Assembly: GCA_964596345.1 (NCBI GenBank)
Contig: CAZQSZ010000001.1
Location: 62,001-126,000, forward strand
DNA: 64,000 nt
Source: CADEDV01 sp964596345
Lineage (GTDB): Bacteria; Bacteroidota; Bacteroidia; Chitinophagales; Chitinophagaceae
Direction of reading: 5' to 3'
Shown here: in pieces, positions 42,256 to 51,346 of the stretch
Layout: every line of letters starts with the position of its first letter
How positions within the stretch are numbered: the stretch's first letter is position 1
Program-made: the position numbers and the translations under genes
Notes under the pieces: generated by a model
The model's input: only the letters and a program-made list of their open reading frames with translations
Databases searched by the model: none
Told to the model about the DNA's origin: nothing

Positions 42256-43445
42256 AAAAAATAGTATCCTTGCTGACCTTTTTGCTGCTGTTCTTGCAGC
42301 AGCAAACTGTTGCCCAGGAAGAATTCATAGAACCGCCTTCCCGCTTTCTGACCCGTATTCCCTTTACCCAGGTGACCGGGGGTATTGTGATCCTGCAGGC
42401 CAAACTGAATAACTTCCCGGACACACTGAATTTTATACTCGATACCGGCAGCAGCGGTATTTCGTTGGATTCAACAACAGCAGATTACCTGAAACTAAGT
42501 CCGCTGGCCACCGACCGGACGATCCGCGGTATTGCCGGCATCCGGAATGTGCCCTTCTTATTTAACCAATCCCTGCGTCTCCCCAACCTGAAAGTGGACA
42601 GTCTTGATTTTCATGTCAACGATTACTCTATACTTACGGCCGTGTACGGTGAACAGATCGATGGTATCATCGGCTATTCCCTGCTGAGCCGCTATATCGT
42701 AAAGATCAATTATGACAGCATGTTCATTGATATCTGCAGCCGGGGTACCATCCGGTATCCCAAAGGCGGGTTCATGCTTAAACCATCTATCGGGAGCCTG
42801 CCTATTCAGCCGCTGCGGGTAAAGGATGCAGCCACCATCAACACCCGTTTTTTATACGATATCGGTGCCGGTGTGTGTATGATGTTATCTACCGAATTTG
42901 TTGCCGACAGTGCTTTACTGAATAAAAAGAGAAAGCTCTTGTCCAAAGAAGGAGAAGGCGTTGGTGGTAAGATCGATATGTTTGTAACAGTAATTAAAGA
43001 AGTAAAACTGGGGCCATATCGTTTCAGATCAGTACCTACCTATATTTTTGATGATGTTTATAATGTGACTTCTTATCCCTATCTCGGTGGTTTGATCGGG
43101 AATGATATCCTGCGAAGGTTCAATACGATCCTGAATTATGAGAAAAAAGATTTTTACCTGGTGCCGAATACGCATTTCAACGCCCCCTTTGATTATTCTT
43201 ATTCCGGTATTGAGCTTTATTATGTACAGGGAAATATCATTGTGGGGGATGTGGCTAAGAATTCACCGGCTGAAGCAGCGGGGTTAAAAGAGAATGATGT
43301 GGTGATCGCTGTCAATAATAATTTTTCGCAGAACCTGAACCAATACAAGATTGCCCTGCAGGCACCTAATGAAAAAATCAAAATGATCGTCCGGAGAGAC
43401 CTGGCGTTGAAAGAGATCATTTTTAAGGTCAGGAGCATCCGTTAG
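42252..43445 (+). CDS. Exported retropepsin-like aspartyl protease with PDZ domain
   Basis: The ATG at 42252 (MKKIVSLLTFLLLFLQQQ) gives a signal peptide; an in-frame ATG seven codons earlier does not improve it. The 397-aa protein has an aspartyl-protease active site DTGSS with Asp64 and a second pseudo-symmetric half ending with GLIGNDILRRFNTILNYE (about 280-297). A C-terminal PDZ domain (about 310-395) begins near IIVGDVAKNSPAEAAGLKENDVV. The PDZ domain could position substrates. It should act in the periplasm or on the surface. The gene is probably monocistronic. Confidence 0.88.
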   Translation: MKKIVSLLTFLLLFLQQQTVAQEEFIEPPSRFLTRIPFTQVTGGIVILQAKLNNFPDTLNFILDTGSSGISLDSTTADYLKLSPLATDRTIRGIAGIRNVPFLFNQSLRLPNLKVDSLDFHVNDYSILTAVYGEQIDGIIGYSLLSRYIVKINYDSMFIDICSRGTIRYPKGGFMLKPSIGSLPIQPLRVKDAATINTRFLYDIGAGVCMMLSTEFVADSALLNKKRKLLSKEGEGVGGKIDMFVTVIKEVKLGPYRFRSVPTYIFDDVYNVTSYPYLGGLIGNDILRRFNTILNYEKKDFYLVPNTHFNAPFDYSYSGIELYYVQGNIIVGDVAKNSPAEAAGLKENDVVIAVNNNFSQNLNQYKIALQAPNEKIKMIVRRDLALKEIIFKVRSIR

Positions 43446-43548
43446 CGAATGCCTTCTCGCCAGTTATAGCCCGAAGCTCATTTTTCGATAATTTTACCTC
43501 TTCGCCGGGGGCGAACAACTTTTATCTTTCAATCATTGTTATACAATT

Positions 43549-44787
43549 ATGATTCAATTTGAAAAATTTACACTGGCCAACGGGCTGCGGGTCATTGTTC
43601 ACCAGGACCTCTCCACGCCGATGGCGGTGATGAATATCCTGTATGATGTAGGGGCAAGGGACGAAGACCCGGAAAGAACGGGGTTTGCTCACCTGTTTGA
43701 ACACCTGATGTTTGGCGGCTCGGTCAATATTCCTGATTATGATGAGCCCTTGCAAATGGCCGGCGGGGAGAATAATGCGTATACAACCAACGACCTGACC
43801 AATTATTACATCCAGTTGCCGGCAGAAAATTTAGAAACAGCTTTCTGGCTGGAAAGTGACCGGATGTTATCACTGGCTTTTGGAGAGAAAAGCCTGGAAA
43901 CACAGCGTAAAGTGGTCTGTGAAGAATTCAAAGAACATTATCTCACCAAACCTTATGGTGATGTATGGCATAAGATGCGGGAACTGGCGTATAAAAAACA
44001 CCCGTACAGGTGGATGACTATTGGTAAAGAGCTATCGCATATTGAAAATGCAAAACTGGAAGATGTAAAACATTTCTTTTTTAAACATTACCGCCCGGTA
44101 AATGCCATTATGGTCGTAGCCGGCAATGTAACCACAGAAAAAGTAAAGGAACTGGCGGAAAAATGGTTTGGTGATATTCCTTCCGGTGAAAAATATAAAC
44201 GTAACCTGCCGCAGGAAGCTCCGCAAAACGAAGAACGAAAAATAGAGATCAAAGCGAAAGTGCCGCTGGATGCCTTGTATAAAACATGGCATATTTATCC
44301 CCGGCTTGACCGGAGATATTATGTAACCGACCTGCTCACCGATATACTGAGTGGCGGTGGCTCCTCCCGGCTATACCAGTCGCTGGTGAAAGAAAAGCAA
44401 TTGTTCAGCAATATTGAATGTTATCATTTCGGCAGCAGTGATAATGGCCTGCTGGCCATTGATGGTAAACTGGTGAAAGGGGTAAAGATAGAAGAGGCAG
44501 AGAAGGCAGTGGAAGCCGAACTGGATAAGATGAAGAATGAACTGGTACCGGAAGCAGAATTGCAGAAAGTGAAAAATAAAACAGAAAGTCTCACGGCTTT
44601 TGAAGATATGAGTGTGATGAGCCGGGCTGAAAGCCTCGCATATTATGAATTGCTGGGAGATGCTTCCTGGATGAACTTTGAACTGGAAAAATATGGTACG
44701 GTAACCACCGAAGATATTTTACAGGAAAGCAGGAATATTTTCCGGAAAGAGAACAGTAACACTATTTATTACCTGTCGGATAACTGA
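43549..44787 (+). CDS. M16-family zinc peptidase, catalytic subunit
   Basis: The 412-aa protein has the inverted zinc motif HxxEH of the M16 (pitrilysin/insulinase) family: H48, E51 and H52 in AHLFEHLMFGG, with a further Glu in VVCEEFKEHY about 75 residues on. The C-terminal M16 half includes ILSGGGSSRLYQSLVKEKQL. It has no signal peptide, so it is probably cytoplasmic. The next gene encodes a second M16 protein without the zinc motif, 11 bases downstream, so the two probably form the usual heterodimeric clamp that degrades peptides. Confidence 0.93.
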   Translation: MIQFEKFTLANGLRVIVHQDLSTPMAVMNILYDVGARDEDPERTGFAHLFEHLMFGGSVNIPDYDEPLQMAGGENNAYTTNDLTNYYIQLPAENLETAFWLESDRMLSLAFGEKSLETQRKVVCEEFKEHYLTKPYGDVWHKMRELAYKKHPYRWMTIGKELSHIENAKLEDVKHFFFKHYRPVNAIMVVAGNVTTEKVKELAEKWFGDIPSGEKYKRNLPQEAPQNEERKIEIKAKVPLDALYKTWHIYPRLDRRYYVTDLLTDILSGGGSSRLYQSLVKEKQLFSNIECYHFGSSDNGLLAIDGKLVKGVKIEEAEKAVEAELDKMKNELVPEAELQKVKNKTESLTAFEDMSVMSRAESLAYYELLGDASWMNFELEKYGTVTTEDILQESRNIFRKENSNTIYYLSDN

Positions 44788-44798
44788 TACAAGCACTG

Positions 44799-46091
44799 AT
44801 GAAAGGAACAATGACCCCGTTAGAAAGGAAAAAAGCCCCTGCTATTGTTGATGCGGTTAATTTTCATTTACAATTAAAGGCCGCTGATAAGTTCACCCTG
44901 CGCAACGGCGTGGAAGTATATGCCGTGAATGCAGGAGCTGAGGAAGTGCTCTCGCTGGAATGGGTCTTCTTCGCCGGTAACTGGCAGGAAGAACAAAACC
45001 TGGTGGCCGCTTCTGCCAATTTTTTACTGCGCAATGGTACATCCAAAAGAACGGCTTTCCAGATCAATGAGCATTTTGAGTATTACGGTTCTTACCTGAA
45101 CCGGGCCTGCTACAATGAAACCGCGACGATCACGTTGCATTGTTTGAATAAACACATCCATGAATTGCTGCCGGTGGTGAAGGAACTGATCCTGGATTCC
45201 ATCATGCCCGAAGAAGAACTGGCTATCTATAAACAGAATATGAAACAGCGGCTGAAAGTGAGCCTGAAGAAAAGTGATTTCGTGGCCAGCCGCCTGATCG
45301 ATGTTTACCTGTATGGGGAGCAACACCCGTATGGCAAATACAGCAAAGCAGAAGATTTTGATAGCCTGCAAAGGGAACAGTTGCTGAAATTTTATGACGA
45401 GTATTACCGCAATGGTAAACTGATCTTATTCGCTGCCGGAAAGCTCCCGGCCAATCTTGAAACATTACTAAATGAACATTTTGGTGACCTGCCGAATAAA
45501 CCGGTCACCTTAAAAGAAATAAAACGGGCAACAACGGCGGAAAAGAAATTCCGGATCACGAACGACCCGGAAGGGGTGCAGGGATCCATACGAATCGCAA
45601 GACCTTTCCCAAACCGGCACCACCCGGATTTTGTAAAAGTGCAGGTGCTGAATGCTTTGTTCGGTGGTTTCTTTGGTTCAAGACTGATGAGTAATATCCG
45701 GGAGGATAAGGGCTATACCTATGGCATACATAGTTATTTGCAAAACCACATTCATGATTCCGCCTGGATGATCAGTACGGAAGCAGGTAAAGATGTTTGC
45801 GAAGCCGCCATTACAGAAGTATATAAAGAAATGAAAGCCCTGCGGGAAGAACGGGTGGGTGAAGAAGAACTCCTGCTCGTCCGGAACTATATGATGGGGG
45901 GAATACTCGGAGACCTGGATGGCCCTTTCCAGATCATTGCCCGCTGGAAGAATATTGTATTGAACGGGTTGGATGAACAATACTTTTATAATTCCATCCA
46001 TACGATCAAAACTATATCGGCAGAAGAGATACAGGCATTGGCACAACACTATCTGAAGCCGGATGATTTTTATGAACTGGTGGTGATATAA
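44799..46091 (+). CDS. M16-family peptidase, non-catalytic partner
   Basis: The 430-aa protein has the M16 fold signatures (LRNGVEVYAV, VLNALFGGFFGSRLMSNIREDKGYTYGI) but lacks the HxxEH zinc motif; the corresponding segment reads FLLRNGTSKRTAFQINEHFEYYG. It carries the R/Y pair (DKGYTYGI) that in active heterodimers completes the substrate-binding site of the catalytic partner, here the upstream gene. A start at 44811 (MTPLERKK) is an alternative. Confidence 0.92.
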   Translation: MKGTMTPLERKKAPAIVDAVNFHLQLKAADKFTLRNGVEVYAVNAGAEEVLSLEWVFFAGNWQEEQNLVAASANFLLRNGTSKRTAFQINEHFEYYGSYLNRACYNETATITLHCLNKHIHELLPVVKELILDSIMPEEELAIYKQNMKQRLKVSLKKSDFVASRLIDVYLYGEQHPYGKYSKAEDFDSLQREQLLKFYDEYYRNGKLILFAAGKLPANLETLLNEHFGDLPNKPVTLKEIKRATTAEKKFRITNDPEGVQGSIRIARPFPNRHHPDFVKVQVLNALFGGFFGSRLMSNIREDKGYTYGIHSYLQNHIHDSAWMISTEAGKDVCEAAITEVYKEMKALREERVGEEELLLVRNYMMGGILGDLDGPFQIIARWKNIVLNGLDEQYFYNSIHTIKTISAEEIQALAQHYLKPDDFYELVVI

Positions 46092-46097
46092 GCGAAG

Positions 46098-46163
46098 TCG
46101 CACAGAGGAATAAAGAGAAAAGGAGATAGGATGATTCTCTTTTACCTCCTTTTCTCTGTGCGA
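46098..46163. terminator. Bidirectional hairpin between convergent genes, repeat-family copy 2
   Basis: TCGCACAGAG (46098-46107) pairs with CTCTGTGCGA (46154-46163), and an inner 12-base pair AGAGAAAAGGAG / CTCCTTTTCTCT competes for part of the same arm. It lies between the M16 and von Willebrand genes, which converge on it, and is similar in sequence to 38446-38512. Confidence 0.78.
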
Positions 46164-46167
46164 TCTT

Positions 46168-47343
46168 TTATTGAATGATCATATTGAATCGTTTTGCCTG
46201 TTCTTTGATGATCTTCTCCACCTGTGTTTCCAAAGTAGCTGTATTATTATTCCCGGCTGCCCGGGCTCTCTCAGCAGCGATATAAGCATCCCGCTTTATA
46301 CTGATCTCACCGATCTGCTTTTGTACCAGGCTTCTTTCATTATTTTTCGCCGCAACGATCTGTTGTAATTCTGCACGGCTTTTATTCTTCAAACTATCAG
46401 GCAATGTTTTCAGGTCCACTTTAGCAACAAATGAACTGTCGGCCGCTACAGCATCCAGTAAATCCCAGGAAGAATTATTATAGAGTTGCCTGTTTCCTTT
46501 CACAGCTGCTCTTTTTGCCATCGCCGCTTTGTTCAATTGATAATTCGACTGATCCATTTCGGCCTGGCGGGCCACATTGGAAGCACCCGCAACTCCATAA
46601 CCAATATAGGTGCCGTTGAGTTTATAGTTCAATACATATAAAGTGCTGTCGTACGGAGTAACAATATCATCCAGGGCTGCATTGGGGTCAATATTGGTGA
46701 AACTGCCGCTACCACATTCCCCGCCCAGGTTCCAGTGTTCACGGATACCCTGCATTTTATCACCACAATAAATCGTGTTCACGATCACTCCTTTTTTCCG
46801 GGCTTCTGCACAGGCTTTGGTATACGTGACACCACCCTGTAAGAAATCTTCATTGCCGGAAATAAAGATCACTTTGTAACTGGCAGAAGAAGTGTCCCAT
46901 TTTAATTCATTCAGCGAGGTATAGATCACTTCGCCACAATATTCCTGTCCGCCGTTGGTGGTCAGCTTAAAAAGATCCTGCGATAATTTATCAAGATCTG
47001 CCGTAAATGCAGATACCTGTTTTACATAACCATCTTTTATGGGGTTGCTATCCCGGCCGTATTCATATAAGGCGATCTCGATCTGGGGCACCCCTTCATT
47101 ACATTTTGCTTTTCCCATGACCGTCACCATATTCCAGAGCTGGGCTTTGGCCTGCTCTATCAGGCCATCCATACTATTACTTACATCCAGTAAAATGGCA
47201 GCCTGGATCTTCGGCCCTGTTTTATGAACTCCCGGCACGGGTGCTGATGGAGTTTTTTGTTGTGGGGGAAAGGCGGTATCAAGCGCCGCTAATCCGAGGA
47301 AGATGGAAAACACGGCAACAGAGGGTTTCAGCAGCGTATGCAT
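46168..47343 (-). CDS. Exported von Willebrand factor type A domain protein
   Basis: The start at 47343 (MHTLLKPSVAVFSIFLGLAA) gives a signal peptide; an upstream ATG adds 18 residues that spoil it. The 391-aa protein has a vWA fold from about residue 45 with the MIDAS metal motif DVSNS (Asp53), a later GNEDFLQGG segment, and conserved-looking Cys residues in YCGDKMQ and GECGSG. The C-terminal third is helical and charged. It may bind other proteins or the cell wall in a Mg-dependent way. The partner is unknown. Confidence 0.85.
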   Translation of the reverse strand: MHTLLKPSVAVFSIFLGLAALDTAFPPQQKTPSAPVPGVHKTGPKIQAAILLDVSNSMDGLIEQAKAQLWNMVTVMGKAKCNEGVPQIEIALYEYGRDSNPIKDGYVKQVSAFTADLDKLSQDLFKLTTNGGQEYCGEVIYTSLNELKWDTSSASYKVIFISGNEDFLQGGVTYTKACAEARKKGVIVNTIYCGDKMQGIREHWNLGGECGSGSFTNIDPNAALDDIVTPYDSTLYVLNYKLNGTYIGYGVAGASNVARQAEMDQSNYQLNKAAMAKRAAVKGNRQLYNNSSWDLLDAVAADSSFVAKVDLKTLPDSLKNKSRAELQQIVAAKNNERSLVQKQIGEISIKRDAYIAAERARAAGNNNTATLETQVEKIIKEQAKRFNMIIQ

Positions 47344-47484
47344 AGGTAGTATTTTAGTCCAAGATGCCAATAGCCGGAGAATTTCACAACCGCTCAATAG
47401 CTTTTTGTCATTGCTTTAACAGGCAGCCGGAACTGGTTTCACAATTTGTTCATACCCTGTTGCCCGGTCTTATGCACTGGTTTC

Positions 47485-47514
47485 TTGTTCCTTGTCCCTT
47501 TTTTAATAGGTTTG
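47485..47514 (+). promoter_or_regulatory. Consensus promoter of the E1 fusion gene
   Basis: TTG (47485-47487), a 19-base spacer and TAGGTTTG (47507-47514) fully match the Bacteroidota promoter. The -7 element ends only 4 bases before the ATG at 47519, so the transcript would be essentially leaderless unless translation starts later. Confidence 0.6.
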
Positions 47515-47518
47515 CAGT

Positions 47519-49540
47519 ATGACTTTCGACAGAAAAGACATTGCTAACGATCAGCTTGTACATATTTACAGAAACCTGCTTTGGCCCCGCATGATCGAAG
47601 AAAAAATGCTGGTGCTGCTCCGGCAGGGTAAGATCTCCAAATGGTTTAGTGGTATCGGGCAGGAAGCGATCTCGGTCGGCGCCACTCTGGCCCTGCAAGA
47701 AGATGAATGGATCATGCCCCTGCACCGCAATCTCGGGGTGTTCACCAGCCGCAATATGCCGTTGAGTAAACTCTTTATGCAATGGCAGGGTGCACAGGAA
47801 GGATATAGTAAAGGAAGAGAAAGAAGTTTTCATTTTGGAAATAAAGAACATCATATCTGCGGGATGATCTCGCACCTGGGCCCGCAGTTGGCGATAGCCG
47901 ATGGAGTGGCATTGGCGTATAAACTTCGTAAAGAAAAAAAAGTATCCTTAGCATTCAGCGGTGATGGCGGTACCAGTGAAGGAGATTTTCACGAAGCCCT
48001 GAACACCGCAGCTGTCTGGGACCTGCCGGTCATTTTTGTAATAGAGAATAATGGCTATGGATTAAGCACACCAGTGAATGAACAATACCGTTGCATCAGC
48101 CTCGTAGATAAAGCCAAAGGCTATGGCATGGAAGGGGTGCAGATAGATGGTAACAACGTGCTGTCTGTGTATGATACGATCAAAGGAGTAAGAGAGTATT
48201 GTATTAAAAACCAGAAACCCTATTTAATAGAATGCCTCACGTTCAGGATGCGGGGACATGAAGAAGCCAGTGGTACCAAGTATGTGCCGCAGGATCTGTT
48301 CAAGCTATGGGAAATGAAAGACCCGATCAAAAATTATGAAGCATTCCTGCTGAAAGAAAATGTGCTGACCACCGAACAACTGGAAGAGATCAAAAATGAA
48401 TTCAAAGAAAAAATAGATCATGAACTGGCCGTTGGTTTTGCAGCCAGGCCGGTACAGGTGAATACGGAGGAGGAATTGGAAGATGTATATGCAGAAAGGA
48501 CAACGGACGATGGACGACGGACCACAGCAAGGGTCATTGATAATTCACAAGTCAATGCAGACCCGGGACTCCCGGCTAAAGAATCCCGGCTGATCGATGC
48601 GATCAAAGAAGGACTTCATCAATCCATGCAGCAACATGCTAATCTCATATTGATGGGACAGGATATTGCTGAATATGGAGGAGCATTTAAGATCACCGAA
48701 GGATTTGTGAGTGAATTTGGAAAAGAAAGAGTGAGAAATACACCACTTTGTGAAAGTGCGATCGTGGGCACAGCCTTAGGATTATCGCTGGAAGGATATA
48801 AGAGTATGATGGAAATGCAGTTTGCCGATTTTGTCACGGTAGGTTTCAACCAGATCATCAATAACCTGGCGAAGATCCATTACCGTTGGGGGCAAAATGC
48901 GGATGTGGTGATCCGGATGCCAACAGGTGGCGGTGTGGGTGCAGGCCCTTTTCACAGCCAGAGCAATGAAGCCTGGTTTGTAAAAACGCCGGGATTAAAA
49001 GTAGTTTATCCAAGCACACCGATTGATGCAAAAGGATTACTGATCGCTGCGATCAATGATCCCAACCCGGTCTTATTCTTTGAACACAAAGCCCTGTACC
49101 GTTCGGTAAGCGGGCAAGTGCCGGCGGACTATTATGAAATTGAGATCGGCAAAGCAAGGCATGTAAGAGAAGGCGATGAGATTTCGATCATCACTTACGG
49201 CAGCGGGGTGCATTGGGCTGAGGATTACGCAGCAGAACATCCTGAAATTTCTATTGATATCCTGGACCTGCGGACACTGTTACCATTGGATTATTTAGCT
49301 ATTCGTGAAGCTGTGCAACGTACCGGCCGTGTATTATTATTACATGAAGACACATTGACGGGCGGCGTAGGCGGCGAGATCGCAGCCTGGATCGCCGAAC
49401 ATTGTTTTCATTTATTAGATGCACCGGTGATGCGTTGTGCATCATTGGATACGCCGATTCCCTTTAATATTGAACTGGAAAATAATTTTATGGCGAAAGC
49501 GAGGCTGGATGAAGTGCTGCAAAAACTATTGTCTTACTAA
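47519..49540 (+). CDS. Fused 2-oxoacid dehydrogenase E1 (alpha plus beta)
   Basis: The 673-aa protein joins E1-alpha (about 1-315) and E1-beta (about 355-673) of a thiamine-diphosphate-dependent 2-oxoacid dehydrogenase. The alpha half has GDGGTSEGDFHEALNTAAV and ENNGYGLST (ThDP/Mg motif), and the beta half has IVGTALGLSLEGYKSMMEMQFADF and FEHKALYR. It decarboxylates pyruvate or branched-chain oxoacids and passes the acyl group to an E2 lipoyl enzyme not encoded here. The linker (about 320-350) contains ERTTDDGRRTTARVIDNSQV, encoded by a low-complexity GACGG-rich stretch that looks like an inserted dispersed repeat. Confidence 0.93.
   Translation: MTFDRKDIANDQLVHIYRNLLWPRMIEEKMLVLLRQGKISKWFSGIGQEAISVGATLALQEDEWIMPLHRNLGVFTSRNMPLSKLFMQWQGAQEGYSKGRERSFHFGNKEHHICGMISHLGPQLAIADGVALAYKLRKEKKVSLAFSGDGGTSEGDFHEALNTAAVWDLPVIFVIENNGYGLSTPVNEQYRCISLVDKAKGYGMEGVQIDGNNVLSVYDTIKGVREYCIKNQKPYLIECLTFRMRGHEEASGTKYVPQDLFKLWEMKDPIKNYEAFLLKENVLTTEQLEEIKNEFKEKIDHELAVGFAARPVQVNTEEELEDVYAERTTDDGRRTTARVIDNSQVNADPGLPAKESRLIDAIKEGLHQSMQQHANLILMGQDIAEYGGAFKITEGFVSEFGKERVRNTPLCESAIVGTALGLSLEGYKSMMEMQFADFVTVGFNQIINNLAKIHYRWGQNADVVIRMPTGGGVGAGPFHSQSNEAWFVKTPGLKVVYPSTPIDAKGLLIAAINDPNPVLFFEHKALYRSVSGQVPADYYEIEIGKARHVREGDEISIITYGSGVHWAEDYAAEHPEISIDILDLRTLLPLDYLAIREAVQRTGRVLLLHEDTLTGGVGGEIAAWIAEHCFHLLDAPVMRCASLDTPIPFNIELENNFMAKARLDEVLQKLLSY
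48497..48562. repeat. GACGG-rich dispersed-repeat-like segment inside the E1 linker
   Basis: The sequence contains ACAACGGACGATGGACGACG followed by GACC and then ATTGATAATTCACAAGTCAA. Repetitive GGACNACGGAC and GATAATTCACAA strings are common between genes in Bacteroidota. Here the segment is in frame and encodes the linker of the fused E1 protein. Confidence 0.4.
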
Positions 49541-49547
49541 GCTGCTT

Positions 49548-51185
49548 ATGAGTAAATATATCTTAAGCCTTATATTATGTGTTATGTCAGCAACCGTTTT
49601 TGGTCAATCAGAGTATGAGCTTCTAGAAATACTATATAAGAAAGGCCTGGTGAGCTCCTATGAAAAAAAAGAGTTTCTTAAAGAAAAAAAATTACAGGAA
49701 GCATATTATAAGAAAAAGGGAATTGACAGGTCTTCACATAAGAAAGACGAAGGGGATGATTTAAGCAAAACCTATAACCAGCTTTATTTCCTGTTAAATG
49801 TAAAAATGTACTCAACTGCAGGAATCAGGAGTCTGATGATATTTCGACCCAGCGAAGTGGTTATTAAAAAAAGCCAGGAAGGAAGATTTATTAGTGAGCT
49901 GCTGAAATACACTGAAAGATTGCATACAGCAGGACTTGTCTCTGTGCCAATAAAGGACAGACTTCTTCCTAAAATTAAACAACTGGTATTAAGGTCGCCT
50001 TATGAAGTAACAGCAGCGGCTGCTGCAATGGCTGAGAAAGCCTGGTTTCTGGGGCCTCAAAAACTCGAAAAATTTGCCAAGCAGCTATTATCAAAAGAAC
50101 TGGTAACACAAGGCGGGTACAATGAAATAATGGACAAGTCGGCTAAAGGCCTTTTCACAACCTATGATCAGTTGTATCCGTACATTAAAAACCTTGTGGT
50201 GATAGATTTGAATAAGTATAAAGGAGGACCAGAGCAGTATCTCGAACCCGTTTACCGGCTAACGGTAACTTCTTTTCCCGGGCTCCATTTCGATAGTCTT
50301 GATTATACTATTACTCCAAACAAAAAGGAGTCTGATTCCGGGTTTGTCATTTTTGATATGGCAGTAACATTGAAACAGGGGGAAAAAAGTTATACTTACA
50401 GCAGCTTTTATGATGCTGCGTATAAAAATAAAACCGAAGAAACGTTTATAAAAATCCCGGAAAGATATCATACGATTTTTAATAAAATGCTGGCCGACCA
50501 GCTTTCACCCTACCGGCTACATCTTGTAAAAATGGGCCCCGGTAAAATCGGCATTTTGCCTTTAACAAAAGAACAATACAATAATTTAATATGGTGGTAT
50601 GATGGCATGCGTACCGGGGGCTATCTCGAGGCGGAGTATGAAAAATTCACTAACAAAATCACACAAAAAAGGATACAGGAAGTTATCAGTATTCTTGATT
50701 CGGCCGGCTTACTTTCTCATCTGAGTGTAAAAGAGAGAGATAGTTGTATAAAAGCAATCAATGAAAAGGAAATTATTTATGCAGGTGATATATTATCCTG
50801 TTTTAAAAACCTTGTATTTGAGATTGATGACCTCGAGTTTGGAATTGCAGATGGGCAATACAAGGGCCTTACAGAACGTATCGCCCTTGCGTCAAGGGGT
50901 CAATTTAACCCGGTAGATATTATTGACACATACAATTTCGATAAGAATAAGAAATTCAAATATGGGTTCACCCTAAACGGTAAAAGGTATGAACGTGACT
51001 TGTATCAAGATGACGATTGGTTAGATACTGAATTTTGGACCCTCATCATGGTTGCAATAGAAGAACAGGATAAAAGAGGTTCTTTTTACCCTGTTTATCC
51101 TACAGATGGCCTCAAAGCTATTTATCTTACAAAATCCCAGGCAGAGTTATTGCAGCAGGAAAAACTGCTTGGTGAAGAGGAGTAG
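49548..51185 (+). CDS. Exported hypothetical protein (545 aa)
   Basis: The ATG at 49548 (MSKYILSLILCVMSATVFGQ) gives a clear signal peptide. An earlier in-frame ATG lies within the E1 gene and would lack it. The remaining 525 residues are Lys/Glu/Tyr-rich with several stretches (for example EYELLEILYKKGLVSSYEKKEFL, KQLVLRSPYEVTA and a repeated LLSKELVTQGGYNEI-like helix) that look like a repeated helical fold. I recognise no family. It starts 7 bases after the E1 stop and may be co-transcribed, although its lower GC content suggests a different origin. Confidence 0.72.
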   Translation: MSKYILSLILCVMSATVFGQSEYELLEILYKKGLVSSYEKKEFLKEKKLQEAYYKKKGIDRSSHKKDEGDDLSKTYNQLYFLLNVKMYSTAGIRSLMIFRPSEVVIKKSQEGRFISELLKYTERLHTAGLVSVPIKDRLLPKIKQLVLRSPYEVTAAAAAMAEKAWFLGPQKLEKFAKQLLSKELVTQGGYNEIMDKSAKGLFTTYDQLYPYIKNLVVIDLNKYKGGPEQYLEPVYRLTVTSFPGLHFDSLDYTITPNKKESDSGFVIFDMAVTLKQGEKSYTYSSFYDAAYKNKTEETFIKIPERYHTIFNKMLADQLSPYRLHLVKMGPGKIGILPLTKEQYNNLIWWYDGMRTGGYLEAEYEKFTNKITQKRIQEVISILDSAGLLSHLSVKERDSCIKAINEKEIIYAGDILSCFKNLVFEIDDLEFGIADGQYKGLTERIALASRGQFNPVDIIDTYNFDKNKKFKYGFTLNGKRYERDLYQDDDWLDTEFWTLIMVAIEEQDKRGSFYPVYPTDGLKAIYLTKSQAELLQQEKLLGEEE

Positions 51186-51346
51186 GTTTTTCCTGTTTAA
51201 AAATCCAGATCTTGCCGGATACTCATACCTCATACACAGGTTTTCTTTTGGCCGTATACTATAAAAGAGTATCTTAAGAAAATCTTTCCGCTCCCTCTGT
51301 AAGGTTTTCGCCGCCCTCATTTATTACCAACCAAAACGGAACCAAC

